Positions 48,206-58,638 of a stretch of DNA of 64,000 bases are shown one piece after another. The position numbers and the translations under genes are program-made. Source of the DNA: Herminiimonas arsenitoxidans (lineage in GTDB: Bacteria; Pseudomonadota; Gammaproteobacteria; Burkholderiales; Burkholderiaceae_D); contig NZ_LT671418.1 in NCBI RefSeq assembly GCF_900130075.1, positions 1,178,001-1,242,000 of the forward strand, given 5' to 3'. Positions within the stretch are counted from its first letter, which is position 1. Every line of letters begins with the position of its first letter. The notes beneath the pieces were generated by a model. The model did no database searches. It worked only from the letters and a program-made list of their open reading frames with translations, and was not told where the DNA came from.

Positions 48206-49012
48206 TTATAGCCCTGATATTGAAATCAGGTGTGACACCCCCGCACGATTGAACACATTCCAGTCCGCCTGACTGATGGCGCGCTGATCGCCCACCACCA
48301 AAGCAACGATCACGCCGGCATACGGCTTATCCTGCAAGGCATTCTGTATCCGACTACGCAACCAGCCGCGAGATCGCTCAACTACGTTATTGAAACTGTA
48401 GACAAAACTATCCAAACGCTCATTCTTGAATTCAGAACGTTGATCAGGGCGCACATAACCAGTTGCTCTAATGTTTTGCTCAAGCAGCCACACTTCATAA
48501 TCGAAACCATGCGGATTGGCATTGCCGTGCGGACGACGCAAGCGCACCGTCAATTGCCAGCGCTCACCAGCATGCACTTCACCAACTGCCTGCAATTCAT
48601 CTTGATTAAAAGCGGAATACCAGGACAAAGACAATTTGGAAGGAATAACAGGAACGACGCCATCTAATGGCATGACTTTTTCGACCGCGAAATTGAAGCG
48701 CACGCCGCGCTCGAAATAACTAGGCAAGCTATCTATCGTACCGACGATGGTGACGTCTTTTCCTTCCAAATCCTTAGGCAATTTCTGCGTTAAGTAATAC
48801 TGGGCAAACAAAGCCGCCCATGCAAAGCCCAGCGCAGCCCCCATCATTGCAAGCAGAGGGATTTTTAATTTATGCAGAAGAGAATAGCGAACGAGTGCGG
48901 CCAGCACACAGGCTGCGATAAGCAAAAGCAGAATGGAAAAATACTTGGGGAGCGATGCTTGCGTCTGCAGCCACGCAGCTCCAATGACAAAGCCGATGAT
49001 CGCGCTACGCAT
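48206..49012 (-). pseudogene. comEC: comEC, 5' part (N-terminal), gene split by the island
   Basis: The 268-residue N-terminal piece of ComEC: three hydrophobic segments in the first 75 residues, then the soluble OB-fold-like region (DVTIVGTIDSLP, GERWQLTVRLRRPHG, FDYEVWLLEQ) and the start of the competence domain (GVIVALVVGDQRAIS, VSHLISISGL). It stops at the island boundary. Joined to 24838-23210 it would give a ComEC of about 810 residues, the normal length. It lies 8 bases after tatD. Confidence 0.93.
48209..48226. other. right attachment-site repeat (attR)
   Basis: Read on the minus strand this encodes I-S-I-S-G-L and is directly followed by an island-derived TAA stop (48206-48208), which ends the N-terminal comEC fragment. 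Confidence 0.75.
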
Positions 49013-49020
49013 CCGACCGC

Positions 49021-49818
49021 TTAACTGAAGTGACTCAACCGCGGCATGGCAGCCACTGCATTGGCAGAGGTCACGCGTGCAACATCTTCCAGCGACATCG
49101 CACGCAACTCAGCAAGTACCTGCCCTATGCGTGGTAACTCTTCCGGGCTATTACGTTGCGGGTGCAACCATGCTGGAGAAATATCAGGCGCATCAGTTTC
49201 CAGCACGATGGACTCAATCGGCAAAGTTGCCGCCATGCGCCGAATTTGCAGCGCACGCGTAAATGTCATGGCGCCGCCAAAACCCAGCTTGAATCCGAGA
49301 GAAATGAAAGTTTCGGCCTGCTGAAAACTGCCATTGAATGCGTGTGCAATCCCGCCTATGACCTGAATGCGCCGCAGATATTTAAGTATGCTGTCTTGCG
49401 ATTTACGTACATGCAGCAAAACCGGCAAGCCAAAATCACGGGCAATCTTGAGCTGTTCGGAATAGAAAAAATCCTGCTTCTCACGCATCTCCGGTGTCGT
49501 CAGCATGGGTACAAAAAAATCCAAACCAATTTCGCCCAACGCGACAAAACGCGTATCGTTCATCGCCGCTTCCACCGTCTCACGCAACACAGCAAGATCA
49601 CTCTCTTGCGCCTGTGGTACGAAAATGGGATGTATGCCGAGCGCATACGTGCAATTGGCGTGCTGATGCGCCAAGCCAGCCACCGTCGCGAAGTTATCGC
49701 GCGCGACGGCTGGTATCACTATCATGCTGACATTTTTCTGCAATGCCTGAGTCGCGATGACATCTTCCTCACCGGCGAATTCAGCCGCATCCAAATGACA
49801 ATGTGTATCTATCCACAT
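49021..49818 (-). CDS. tatD: TatD-family metal-dependent hydrolase
   Basis: A 265-residue TIM-barrel amidohydrolase-like DNase. Metal ligands are visible in I-D-T-H-C-H-L-D, G-E-I-G-L-D, LLHVRKSQ, GGIAHAFNG and L-E-T-D-A-P-D. TatD proteins act as 3'-5' exonucleases in DNA repair or turnover. It sits between lolD and comEC, a usual betaproteobacterial order. Confidence 0.92.
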   Translation of the reverse strand: MWIDTHCHLDAAEFAGEEDVIATQALQKNVSMIVIPAVARDNFATVAGLAHQHANCTYALGIHPIFVPQAQESDLAVLRETVEAAMNDTRFVALGEIGLDFFVPMLTTPEMREKQDFFYSEQLKIARDFGLPVLLHVRKSQDSILKYLRRIQVIGGIAHAFNGSFQQAETFISLGFKLGFGGAMTFTRALQIRRMAATLPIESIVLETDAPDISPAWLHPQRNSPEELPRIGQVLAELRAMSLEDVARVTSANAVAAMPRLSHFS

Positions 49819-49889
49819 ATCAGTCTATGAATGTGTAGCGATGAAAACAAACGCGAGAATCATGCATATTGATCCAGGCACAGATAAAT

Positions 49890-50576
49890 TTAGTCGGTAT
49901 ACGGCTGCAAACCATGTTCAGACAAACGCAGTATCCGATCGCAATGCGTCGCCAGCTCGACATCGTGCGTGACGATGACAAAAGCAGTACCCAGCGTACG
50001 CGACAACTCCAGCATTAGATCGAAAGTCTTTTGCGCAGTTGCCCTATCCAGATTACCTGTCGGCTCATCCGCCAGCACGCAAGCCGGTTGTGTCACCAGC
50101 GCACGCGCCAGTGCAACACGTTGACGTTCGCCACCGGACAATTCACCCGGCACGTGCGTCACGCGATGTTCAAGTCCGACACGCGTCAGAATCGCACGCG
50201 CTGTCTCGTGTGCTTCTGAACGAGGCACGCGACGTATCATCAGCGGCATCGCCACATTGTCCAGCGCAGAAAACTCAGGCAACAAATGATGGAATTGATA
50301 AACGAAGCCCAAAGATTGGTTGCGTAGATTACCGCGTGTCTTTTCATCCAGCGTCGCAAAGTCTTTGTTCAACAAAGTAACCGAGCCATCTGTCGGCGTA
50401 TCCAAGCCGCCCAACAGATGCAGCAAAGTCGATTTGCCTGAACCAGACGCACCGACGATCGCTACGCGTTCGCCTTTGACGATATCCAGGCTCACGCCTC
50501 TCAATACATTGACCGAATATTTGCCTTGCGTGAAAGTTTTCGCAAGATCGCGGCACGACAATACATGTTCACTCAT
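49890..50576 (-). CDS. lolD: lipoprotein-releasing ABC transporter ATPase LolD
   Basis: The 228-residue ATPase of the LolCDE complex that releases lipoproteins from the inner membrane. Walker [11 protein letters not shown]-loop [17 protein letters not shown], signature L-S-G-G-E-R-Q-R-V and Walker [12 protein letters not shown] are all present. Its start overlaps the lolC/E stop by 8 bases. Confidence 0.95.
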   Translation of the reverse strand: MSEHVLSCRDLAKTFTQGKYSVNVLRGVSLDIVKGERVAIVGASGSGKSTLLHLLGGLDTPTDGSVTLLNKDFATLDEKTRGNLRNQSLGFVYQFHHLLPEFSALDNVAMPLMIRRVPRSEAHETARAILTRVGLEHRVTHVPGELSGGERQRVALARALVTQPACVLADEPTGNLDRATAQKTFDLMLELSRTLGTAFVIVTHDVELATHCDRILRLSEHGLQPYTD

Positions 50577-51834
50577 AACGCAATGCCTCCGCAGGTTTTA
50601 CGCGGGCAGCCCACCAACTTGGGTACAGCGTCGCAACAAATGAAAGTACAACCGCCACGCTACCGATGGTCCAGACATCGTTCCAGCGCAGATCGGATGG
50701 CAACTCACTAATCAGATAAATATCTTTCGGCAGGAACTGCACATGCAGCAGTCGCTCGATAAACGGCACGATCACGTCTATATTGGATGCAATCAGCACG
50801 CCGCCGCCTACACCTAATGCAGTTCCTATCAAGCCTACCAATGCGCCTTGAATCATAAAAATCTTCATGATCGAGCCTGGCGATGCGCCCAGTGTGCGCA
50901 GGATCGCAATATCCGCCTGTTTGTCAGTAACCGTCATCACCAGTGTCGATACCAGATTGAAAGCGGCCACTGCAATGATCAAGGTCAGGATGATGAACAT
51001 CATGCGTTTTTCAGTCTGAACGGCAGCAAACCAGTTGCGATTTTGCTTGGACCAATCGCGTATCACCAGGTTGCCGGTGAGCACGCGCGACAAATCCATT
51101 GCCACTTGCGGCGCGCGTTGCATGTCATCTATTTTCAAGCGCAAACCAGATGGTGCCGGCAGTTTGAACATCTTCATCGCATCGTCGATGTGTATAAAAG
51201 CCAGCGTCGAATCGTATTCGAAGTGCCCGGAATCAAAAATGCCAACCACAGTAAATTGCTTGAGCCGCGGAATCACACCGGCTGGCGTCACCTGCCCTTG
51301 CGGCGCAATCATCGTGACCTTGTCACCCAGTTGCGCATCCATGCTGCGCGCCAGTTCATTTCCCAACACGATATTGAACTCGCCGGAACGCAGATCATTC
51401 AAACTACCCTGCCGTACCTGCGAAGCCACATCAGAAACTTTAGGTTCTTCTGCCGGCAACACGCCACGCACTGCAACGCCGCGCAAGGTTTGATCCCGCG
51501 TCAGCATGGCCTGTGCATCGACATACGGTGCTGCTCCGCGCACTTCCTTATTGGTAAACACTTCGCGTGCCGTGGCTTGCCAATCAGGCAAAGCACCTTG
51601 CGGTTCGAAGATTTCAATATGCGCCAGCACCGAGAGCATGCGATCACGCACCTCTTTCTGGAAGCCATTCATCACTGACAACACAATGATCAATGCCGCC
51701 ACGCCCAGCGCAATGCCCGCCATGGAAATCAGCGAGATAAATGAAATGAAGCTGTTGCGACCACTACGTCGCCCGGCGCGCGTGTAGCGTATGCCGACCA
51801 GCCACTCGAAAGATAGATTTTTTATGATGCTCAA
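50569..51834 (-). CDS. lolC: lipoprotein-releasing system permease LolC/LolE
   Basis: The membrane subunit of LolCDE. The likely start is TTG at 51834 (reading [11 protein letters not shown]), because CAGGAG lies 8 bases upstream and the conserved N-terminus begins there; the frame stays open to 51888. About 421 residues with four membrane helices (one at about 25-50, three near the C-terminus) around a large periplasmic domain, and the permease motif [13 protein letters not shown]. Only one permease is present, so it may act as a homodimer. Confidence 0.93.
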   Translation of the reverse strand: MSIIKNLSFEWLVGIRYTRAGRRSGRNSFISFISLISMAGIALGVAALIIVLSVMNGFQKEVRDRMLSVLAHIEIFEPQGALPDWQATAREVFTNKEVRGAAPYVDAQAMLTRDQTLRGVAVRGVLPAEEPKVSDVASQVRQGSLNDLRSGEFNIVLGNELARSMDAQLGDKVTMIAPQGQVTPAGVIPRLKQFTVVGIFDSGHFEYDSTLAFIHIDDAMKMFKLPAPSGLRLKIDDMQRAPQVAMDLSRVLTGNLVIRDWSKQNRNWFAAVQTEKRMMFIILTLIIAVAAFNLVSTLVMTVTDKQADIAILRTLGASPGSIMKIFMIQGALVGLIGTALGVGGGVLIASNIDVIVPFIERLLHVQFLPKDIYLISELPSDLRWNDVWTIGSVAVVLSFVATLYPSWWAARVKPAEALRYE

Positions 51835-51971
51835 TGAAGGCTCCTGAATGCAGCACGCAGTTTGCCATACATTCTCCCGTGCCAGCAAAGCACAGAGATG
51901 AAAAGCGGCAAGTGTACCAGTCGTTGACTATGTCCACATCCCTTACGTTCCCCGGCAAATCGAATACTAGA

Positions 51972-52226
51972 CATTTCCTAACTATTCGCGAGTGCGAACG
52001 CGGCTATTTGGGAGGTAATGCAAGGCGTGTCGCACCGCCAAGGGTGGTTCCCTTGGCAAGTGGCGCAACGCGGCAGTACGCCCCAATAGCCCGTTCCCTC
52101 CGGGTTCTTGCCGAAAGAGGCGCTGGCCGCGTTGCGCTCCTTGCGCATAGCTCGCTATGCGACGCGTCGCACGCCTTGCCAGCACCTCTTTCGACAAGAA
52201 CGCATCTCACGAATAGTTAGGAAATG
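51972..52226. repeat. 255-bp inverted-repeat-bounded element (MITE-like)
   Basis: Perfect 17-bp terminal inverted repeats CATTTCCTAACTATTCG (51972-51988) and its complement (52210-52226). The GC-rich interior holds further dyads, such as CCAAGGG/CCCTTGG near 52040-52060 and GCAAGGCGTG near 52020 against a complementary stretch near 52175. Small frames inside read on both strands and look spurious. It fills the gap between lolC/E and the COG4255-type gene. Confidence 0.75.
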
Positions 52227-52281
52227 AGTTCTACAACGATCTTGATAGCGGCGGATCCTGCAATTGCCCTACAATCGCGGC

Positions 52282-53328
52282 ATGACTCAACTTGCACTCC
52301 TTTTACCCTTCGCCCTGCCACAGAAAGAATTGGCACGCGACCTGCTGCGCGAACTGAAAATGCCTGCATTCGCCACCCTGCTGGCACGCGGCAATCTGAT
52401 AGAGCAACAAATATCCGATGGTTTTTCCCGCGCCTTGCCGCATGAAAACTGGCTAGCGCAGCAATTCGGCATGGCAACAGATAGCAATTCCAGCCCTTCA
52501 GTCGCCGTCAATGCGATGTCTACCTTCGGCTTGCAGGCCGATGCAGGTGTCTGGTTTATCTTGCAACCCGTGCATTTGCATATCGCGCGCGACCATCTGG
52601 TGCTGACCGATCCACAGCAATTGCAACTGTCGGAGCAAGATGCACGCGGCTTGTTTGATACCGTCCAGCCGCTATTTGAAGAGTCAGGCAGAACCTTGCT
52701 CTACGGCGATGCACGCACATGGTTCTTGCGCGCCGATGATCTGCAAGCGCTACATACATCTACACCTGATGCTGCCTGTGGCCACAATATCGATATCTGG
52801 ATGCCTAAAGGGGCCAATGAACGTGATTGGCGCAGATTGCAAAACGAAGTCCAGATGCATTGGCATGGACACGCAATCAATGATGCGCGTGAAGCAATAG
52901 GTTTGAAGCCGGTTAATTCTGTCTGGCTCTGGGGCGGCACGTCGACTACCCAGACATCCTCACCCCATAAAATTGAAGAAACGTTCACTTTGGCTGGGGC
53001 GCAGCACTTGTTTGCCTCTTCGACTGCAAAGCAAATTCCAGCCAACTCCGTGACAGATTTGATCGCCGCAAAACCTCAGCAAGGTTTGTTAGTGCTAGAC
53101 AGCTTGATAGCACCAGCCATGGCTGGCGATTGGTCAGAGTGGTTGGGACGTTTGCAAGCAATGGAAACTGAGTGGTTCGCCCCTTTGCTGGAAGCGATAA
53201 AGAATAGTCAGCTCGACCAATTAAGCATCACGCTCAGCCACAACACGGCTCTATCGACTATCACCATTCAGAAATCCTCTCTGCGCAAATTCTGGCGTAA
53301 ACCTTCACTTGCACGGTTGGTGCCATGA
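52282..53328 (+). CDS. COG4255-type uncharacterised protein (phosphoglycerate mutase-like name in some genomes)
   Basis: A 348-residue soluble protein from the ATG at 52282 (MTQLALLLPFALPQ). Visible: W-F-I-L-Q-P-V-H-L-H-I-A-R-D-H-L, IDIWMPKGANERDWRRLQNEVQM and PVNSVWLWGGT, characteristic of this proteobacterial family that usually precedes recJ. Its biochemical function is not established. The stop overlaps recJ as ATGA, so the two are coupled. A TACAAT box ends 6 bases before the ATG. Confidence 0.75.
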   Translation: MTQLALLLPFALPQKELARDLLRELKMPAFATLLARGNLIEQQISDGFSRALPHENWLAQQFGMATDSNSSPSVAVNAMSTFGLQADAGVWFILQPVHLHIARDHLVLTDPQQLQLSEQDARGLFDTVQPLFEESGRTLLYGDARTWFLRADDLQALHTSTPDAACGHNIDIWMPKGANERDWRRLQNEVQMHWHGHAINDAREAIGLKPVNSVWLWGGTSTTQTSSPHKIEETFTLAGAQHLFASSTAKQIPANSVTDLIAAKPQQGLLVLDSLIAPAMAGDWSEWLGRLQAMETEWFAPLLEAIKNSQLDQLSITLSHNTALSTITIQKSSLRKFWRKPSLARLVP

Positions 53329-55022
53329 CACGTATTACCACACGCCCTTATCCATTCCGCGATGCCGAACGTATGCATCAAAGCGGCGTACACCCGGTCA
53401 TGGCGCGTCTGTATGCCGCACGCGGCTTGCTCGACATGAAGGAACTGACCAGCGAACTGACGGCGCTGATCCCGCCACCCGGTTTACTGAAAATTGATGT
53501 CGCTGCAACCTTCCTCGCCGATGCAATTGCAGCGAAAAAGAAACTAGTCATCGTCGCCGATTACGACTGCGACGGCGCTACCGCCTGTGCAGTGGCACTG
53601 CGCGGCTTGCGTTCCATGGGCGCGATTGTCGATTTCATCGTGCCTAACCGTTTTGAATACGGCTACGGCCTCACGCCGGAAATCGTCGCCCTCGCCGTAC
53701 GCGAAAAATCGCCGGACATCATCGTCACCGTCGACAACGGCATCGCCAGCATAGATGGCGTGGCCGAAGCCAATCGACGCGGTATCGATGTGGTCGTCAC
53801 CGATCATCACTTGCCGGCTGATACCTTGCCGGCGGCGCGTGTGATCGTGAACCCGAACCAGCCTGACTGCGGCTTCCCAAGTAAAAATCTTGCTGGCGTC
53901 GGCGTCATGTTTTACGTGTTGCTCGCCTTGCGTGCGGAAATGCGCAAGCGCGGCATCTTCGATGCACAAACCCAACCCAAACTGGATGCGCTACTCGATC
54001 TGGTCGCGCTCGGCACCGTCGCCGACGTGGTCAAGCTCGACGCCAACAATCGCATCTTGGTCGCACAAGGTTTGAAGCGCATGCGCGCCGGACGTATGCA
54101 TGCAGGCGTAGCCGCACTGTTCCGCGCGGCTGGTCGTGAAGGGCGACGTGCGTCGCCCTTCGATCTCGGCTTTGCATTAGGTCCTCGCTTGAATGCTGCG
54201 GGACGTTTGTCCGATATGTCGCTGGGTATTGAATGCCTGACCACCGACGACGAAGGTCGCGCCTGGGCGATTGCTCAGCAACTCGATGAAATCAATCGCG
54301 AACGCCGCACTATCGAAGCAGATATGCAAGACACCGCGCTCATCCTGTTGGAGAACTTCAATCCGCAGGACAAAACCACCATCAGCGTCTTCGATCCGAC
54401 CTGGCACCAAGGCGTGATCGGCATCGTCGCCTCACGTCTGAAGGACAAATTTTATCGTCCGACCATTACTTTCGCCGATGCAGGCGATGGCTGGATCAAA
54501 GGTTCGGGGCGTTCAATTGCCGGCTTCCATCTGCGCGATGCACTGGACTTGGTTTCCAAGCATGCGCCTACGTTGATAGATAAATTCGGTGGTCACGCAA
54601 TGGCGGCTGGTTTGACGATACGCGCTGACGCACTGGACGCATTCACACAAGCATTTGAAGCAGTCGGCAAAAATTGGTTGAATCCGAATCAGTTGGAGCG
54701 CGTAGTAGAGACCGACGGCCCGCTTGAATCAGCCTACTTCACCACACAATTCATCGAATTGATGGAAGCTCAGGTCTGGGGGCAAGGTTTTGCACCGCCG
54801 CTATTCTGCGATGAATTTCGCGTTGTGAATCAACGCATACTGAAAGAACGCCATCTGAAATTGACGCTAGAAAAAGATGGACAAAGCTACGATGCCATCT
54901 GGTTTGGCCATATAGACTCTTTGCCAGCCAGAGCCAAAGTCGCCTACCGCCTGGATGCCAATGAGTTCAATGGAAGAACGCGGGTGCAGTTGCTGGTCGA
55001 GCATGCTGAAGCTGCTGAATAA
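53325..55022 (+). CDS. recJ: single-stranded-DNA-specific exonuclease RecJ
   Basis: A 565-residue DHH-family 5'-3' exonuclease used in recombination and mismatch repair. Motifs: V-A-D-Y-D-C-D-G-A-T, VTVDNGIAS, V-V-T-D-H-H-L-P (DHH), LVALGTVADVV, GLGPRLNAAGR-type GPRLNAAGRLSD and the DHHA1 motif GSGRSIAGFHLRDAL with GGHAMAAG. Length is that of the family. Confidence 0.96.
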   Translation: MTRITTRPYPFRDAERMHQSGVHPVMARLYAARGLLDMKELTSELTALIPPPGLLKIDVAATFLADAIAAKKKLVIVADYDCDGATACAVALRGLRSMGAIVDFIVPNRFEYGYGLTPEIVALAVREKSPDIIVTVDNGIASIDGVAEANRRGIDVVVTDHHLPADTLPAARVIVNPNQPDCGFPSKNLAGVGVMFYVLLALRAEMRKRGIFDAQTQPKLDALLDLVALGTVADVVKLDANNRILVAQGLKRMRAGRMHAGVAALFRAAGREGRRASPFDLGFALGPRLNAAGRLSDMSLGIECLTTDDEGRAWAIAQQLDEINRERRTIEADMQDTALILLENFNPQDKTTISVFDPTWHQGVIGIVASRLKDKFYRPTITFADAGDGWIKGSGRSIAGFHLRDALDLVSKHAPTLIDKFGGHAMAAGLTIRADALDAFTQAFEAVGKNWLNPNQLERVVETDGPLESAYFTTQFIELMEAQVWGQGFAPPLFCDEFRVVNQRILKERHLKLTLEKDGQSYDAIWFGHIDSLPARAKVAYRLDANEFNGRTRVQLLVEHAEAAE

Positions 55023-55026
55023 GGTT

Positions 55027-55752
55027 TTAACGCACCGGCAAAAATTGCAGGAACGAGCCACCAACCAGATTTTGCACATAGTTGATGCCAGCCCGGCGGT
55101 ATCTTTCAGTCAAAAATTCAGCCAGCAAATCAAGCCGTCCGACGACTTTGCCAAATTCGCGCTCAAAGCTCAGATTACGACTGGCCTCGCTCATATCGTC
55201 GGATAAGAGCAGCACCTTGCCCATGCTATTGCGACGGCTGCCCAGCAACCAGACCGCGACTTCAATATTACGTCCCGCGTTATAGATATGCTGAGCATCC
55301 AGAGCATCAACCAGGAAGAATTCCGTCTTGTTACCATGTGCCGCAATGATCATATCGGCACTGCTGTAAATGAACGCCGCCACGCGATCACCGCTGAAAT
55401 CCGGCATCAAGGCCAGCGATAAAGCCTTGATATCGCGCTGCCCCTGCAATCCGGGCCACGGTTGGCGCTGCTCGATCGCCTCGCGCACCCGCTTTATGCT
55501 CTCTTCCCGGCTGATGCCCGTTTTTTTCCATTCGGCGGGATTGCGCCGGTATAACTTGTCCATCAGCAGATAAAGACTATCCAGATTGTCCTTCATGCCT
55601 ATGGTCGCGATACGGTTAGTGTCAGACTGCCCCATCTCCTTACCGCTGGCCGACATTCCCTTGACTTCCCCCCGTGGGGCCGGTGTCGAAGAACAGCCTG
55701 CCAATGCAGCGCACACACACAAGAATGCCCAAGCGCGTTGCGACCGCTCCAT
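55027..55752 (-). CDS. lipoprotein of unknown function
   Basis: A 241-residue protein with a signal peptide ending in lipobox L-A-G-C (Cys20) and a short flexible SSTPAP linker. The mature domain is helical, with DSLYLLMDKLYRRNPAEW, VAAFIYSSADMIIAAHGNK and ERYRRAGINYVQNLV. Similar lipoproteins occur beside recJ in related genomes, but I know of no function. Convergent with recJ, 4 bases apart. Confidence 0.78.
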   Translation of the reverse strand: MERSQRAWAFLCVCAALAGCSSTPAPRGEVKGMSASGKEMGQSDTNRIATIGMKDNLDSLYLLMDKLYRRNPAEWKKTGISREESIKRVREAIEQRQPWPGLQGQRDIKALSLALMPDFSGDRVAAFIYSSADMIIAAHGNKTEFFLVDALDAQHIYNAGRNIEVAVWLLGSRRNSMGKVLLLSDDMSEASRNLSFEREFGKVVGRLDLLAEFLTERYRRAGINYVQNLVGGSFLQFLPVR

Positions 55753-55892
55753 ATTTATTACTCCCTTAATAATATTTATAAGAAGACAGCAAAACGGGAA
55801 AACGGTTCACCTGACAAGGTGCCCCTCGAAACGTGCTTAAAAGCGCAGTGTAGCTCAGGTATAATTCACGGTTTGATTGTTGAAGAAATATC

Positions 55893-56997
55893 ATGGAAGC
55901 TGAACGTTTAAATTCCCTAGAATCCCTGCTCGCCGATCTCACGACTCGCGCGACCGAACTTCGGAGGTATCTTTGACTTCGATATCAAGTCAGAGAAACT
56001 AGACCAAGTCAACGGCGAACTGGAAGATCCAGAAGTCTGGAATGACCAGAAACGCGCCCAGGAATTGGGTAAAGAAAAGAAATCGCTGGAAGCGATCGTC
56101 CACACGCTGATCAAGATTGACGCCGAGCTGAATGATGCTCGTGATCTGTTCGAGATGGCGCGTGAAGAAAAAGACGAAGAAACCATCGAAGCCATCGAAG
56201 CCGATGCGCAGGAATTGCTCAAGCTGGTAGAAGGCATGGAGTTCCGCCGCATGTTCAGCAATCCTATGGATGCGAACAACTGCTTCATCGATATTCAAGC
56301 TGGCGCTGGCGGTACCGAAGCACAAGACTGGGCATCCATGTTGCTGCGCCAGTATCTGCGCTATTGCGAACGCAAGGGCTTCAAGGCCGAGATCCTCGAA
56401 CAATCCGACGGTGAAGTCGCCGGTATCAAGACCGCGACCATCAAAGTCGAAGGCGACTACGCTTATGGCTTCCTGCGTACAGAAACCGGCGTCCATCGTC
56501 TGGTGCGCAAATCGCCATTCGATTCTGCCAACGGCCGTCACACATCGTTCTCCAGCTTGTTCGTCTACCCTGAAGTCGATGATTCGATCGAGATTGACAT
56601 CAATCCGGCCGATGTTCGTATCGATACCTATCGTGCGTCCGGCGCCGGTGGTCAGCACATTAACAAAACCGATTCCGCAGTGCGTCTGACGCACGGCCCG
56701 TCCGGTATTGTTGTGCAGTGTCAGAACGACCGTTCGCAGCATCGCAACAAGGCCGAAGCATGGGACATGTTGAAAGCGAAGCTGTTTGAGCTGGAAATGC
56801 GCAACCGCATGAGCGAACAGCAAAAGCTGGAAGATTCCAAGACCGATGTGGGCTGGGGTCATCAGATCCGCTCCTACGTACTGGATCAGTCGCGCATCAA
56901 GGATTTGCGCACCAGCTTCGAAACCGGTAATACCAAAGCGGTACTCGACGGTGATCTCGATGATTTCATCGCTGCATCGCTGAAGCAAGGCGTGTAA
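55893..56997 (+). CDS. prfB: peptide chain release factor 2 (programmed +1 frameshift)
   Basis: RF2 ends translation at UGA and UAA. The first 27 codons (ATG at 55893) run into an in-frame TGA at 55974-55976; a +1 shift at CTT-TGA-C, helped by the upstream CGGAGG, continues in the frame from 55975 to 56997. The full protein is 367 residues (E. coli 365). The stop-recognition S-P-F motif ([11 protein letters not shown]) and the catalytic G-G-Q ([10 protein letters not shown]) are present. The frameshift autoregulates RF2: low RF2 slows reading of the UGA and favours shifting. Confidence 0.97.
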
Positions 56998-57057
56998 TTC
57001 ATTTTTCACGCCTTGCTGTTTAATTTTTAATCGTATCCCCTAACAGATTGTTACCCC

Positions 57058-58593
57058 ATGACTACGCATAACGACGACGCTGCAGCATCGCTACCGATCG
57101 ACGAAAACAAAATCATCGCCGAACGCCGCGCCAAGCTGAGCGCATTGCGCGAACAAGGTATCGCCTTCCCTAACGACTTCCGTCCACAGCACAAAGCCGC
57201 CGATCTGCACGCGCAGTACGACAGCAAGACACGCGAAGAACTGGAAGCAGAGCCAGTCACCGTCGTGCTGGCAGGCCGCATGATGTTGAAACGTGAAGCA
57301 GGCAAGAAGGCTGCATTCGCTACGCTGCAAGATGCATCCGGTCCGAAAGCTGACGGCCGCATCCAGATCTACGCAACACTGGATCTGACTGGCGAAGCTG
57401 CAATGGCAGCGCTACATCACTACGATCTGGGCGATATTCTGGGCGTGGTCGGCACACTGTTCAAAACCAAGACCGATGAACTGACGATCAAGGTGAGCGA
57501 ACTGCGCTTGATCACCAAGTCGCTGCGTCCGCTGCCGGATAAATTCCACGGCCTCGCCGATCAGGAAACCAAGTACCGTCAGCGTTACGTTGATCTGATC
57601 ATGAATGAAGAAACGCGCCGCACCTTCAAAGCGCGTACTGCTGCGATTACGTCGATACGCAACTTCATGGCCAAGAACGATTTCATGGAAGTCGAGACAC
57701 CGATGCTGCACACCATTCCAGGCGGCGCAGCGGCCAAGCCTTTCATCACGCATCACAACGCGCTCGACATGCAAATGTTCCTGCGTATTGCGCCTGAGCT
57801 GTATCTGAAGCGTCTGGTAGTCGGCGGCTTCGATCGCGTGTTCGAGATCAATCGTAACTTCCGCAACGAAGGCGTATCGATCCGTCACAATCCAGAATTC
57901 ACGATGATGGAATTCTATGCGGCGTACACCGATTACAAATGGTTGATGGATTTCACCGAAGCAGTGATTCGTCAGGCCGCCATCGATGCGCACGGTACGG
58001 CAACATTGACCTACGGTGGCCGTGAGCTGGATTTGGCAAAGCCATTCCATCGCTTGACCATCGTTGAAGCCATCAACAAGTACGCACCTGGCTATACGGC
58101 TGAACAACTCAACGATGTGGAATTCATCAAAGCTGAGTTGAAAAAATTCGGCGTGAAACCGCATGCACACTCCGGTCTCGGCGCATTGCAATTGGCACTG
58201 TTTGAAGAAACCGCAGAAGCGCAGTTGTGGGAACCAACCTACATCATCGATTACCCGGTTGAAGTGTCGCCATTGGCGCGCGCATCAGACACTGTTCCAG
58301 GCATTACCGAGCGCTTCGAATTGTTCATGGTTGGCCGCGAAATCGCTAACGGCTTCTCCGAATTGAACGATGCGGAAGATCAGGCGGCTCGCTTCCAGGC
58401 GCAAGTTGCAGCTAAAGATGCAGGCGATGAAGAGGCGATGTTTTACGACGCCGATTACATCCGTGCTCTGGAATACGGCATGCCACCAGCCGGCGGTTGC
58501 GGCATCGGTATCGATCGTTTGATGATGATCATCACCGACTCGCCTAACATCCGCGACGTGCTGCTATTCCCGCACTTGCGCCGCGAAGATTAA
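57058..58593 (+). CDS. lysS: lysyl-tRNA synthetase, class II
   Basis: A 511-residue class II enzyme. The N-terminal OB-fold anticodon-binding domain ([24 protein letters not shown]) precedes the catalytic domain with motif 1 ([10 protein letters not shown]), motif 2 ([24 protein letters not shown]) and motif 3 ([11 protein letters not shown]). It follows prfB, the order also found in E. coli, 60 bases apart. Confidence 0.97.
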   Translation: MTTHNDDAAASLPIDENKIIAERRAKLSALREQGIAFPNDFRPQHKAADLHAQYDSKTREELEAEPVTVVLAGRMMLKREAGKKAAFATLQDASGPKADGRIQIYATLDLTGEAAMAALHHYDLGDILGVVGTLFKTKTDELTIKVSELRLITKSLRPLPDKFHGLADQETKYRQRYVDLIMNEETRRTFKARTAAITSIRNFMAKNDFMEVETPMLHTIPGGAAAKPFITHHNALDMQMFLRIAPELYLKRLVVGGFDRVFEINRNFRNEGVSIRHNPEFTMMEFYAAYTDYKWLMDFTEAVIRQAAIDAHGTATLTYGGRELDLAKPFHRLTIVEAINKYAPGYTAEQLNDVEFIKAELKKFGVKPHAHSGLGALQLALFEETAEAQLWEPTYIIDYPVEVSPLARASDTVPGITERFELFMVGREIANGFSELNDAEDQAARFQAQVAAKDAGDEEAMFYDADYIRALEYGMPPAGGCGIGIDRLMMIITDSPNIRDVLLFPHLRRED

Positions 58594-58608
58594 GTTTCTC
58601 AAAGCCAA

Positions 58609-58638
58609 TAAAAAGGACTGCTCAGGCAGTCCTTTTTT
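58609..58638 (+). terminator. intrinsic terminator of prfB-lysS
   Basis: Perfect 11-bp arms AAAAGGACTGC and GCAGTCCTTTT with loop TCAG, ending in a T-run. Confidence 0.92.

Larger units (their letters stand above)
24821..48226. mobile_element. 23.4-kb integrated genomic island in comEC
   Basis: Both ends fall inside comEC, with an 18-bp imperfect direct repeat (24821-24838 and 48209-48226). A large serine recombinase gene ends the right side. The interior carries metal resistance operons, two recombinases of different families, a family B DNA polymerase, a probable defence gene and an IS21 remnant, and it looks more AT-rich than the flanks. The polymerase and origin-like DNA suggest autonomous replication after excision (inference). 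Confidence 0.9.

Noticed and set aside
51834..52220. Several open frames inside the 255-bp repeat
   Set aside because: They read through the inverted-repeat element on both strands with Arg-rich low-complexity products; typical of GC-rich repeats.
55999..57009. 336-codon open frame on the minus strand
   Set aside because: Antisense to prfB; an effect of codon bias in the real gene.
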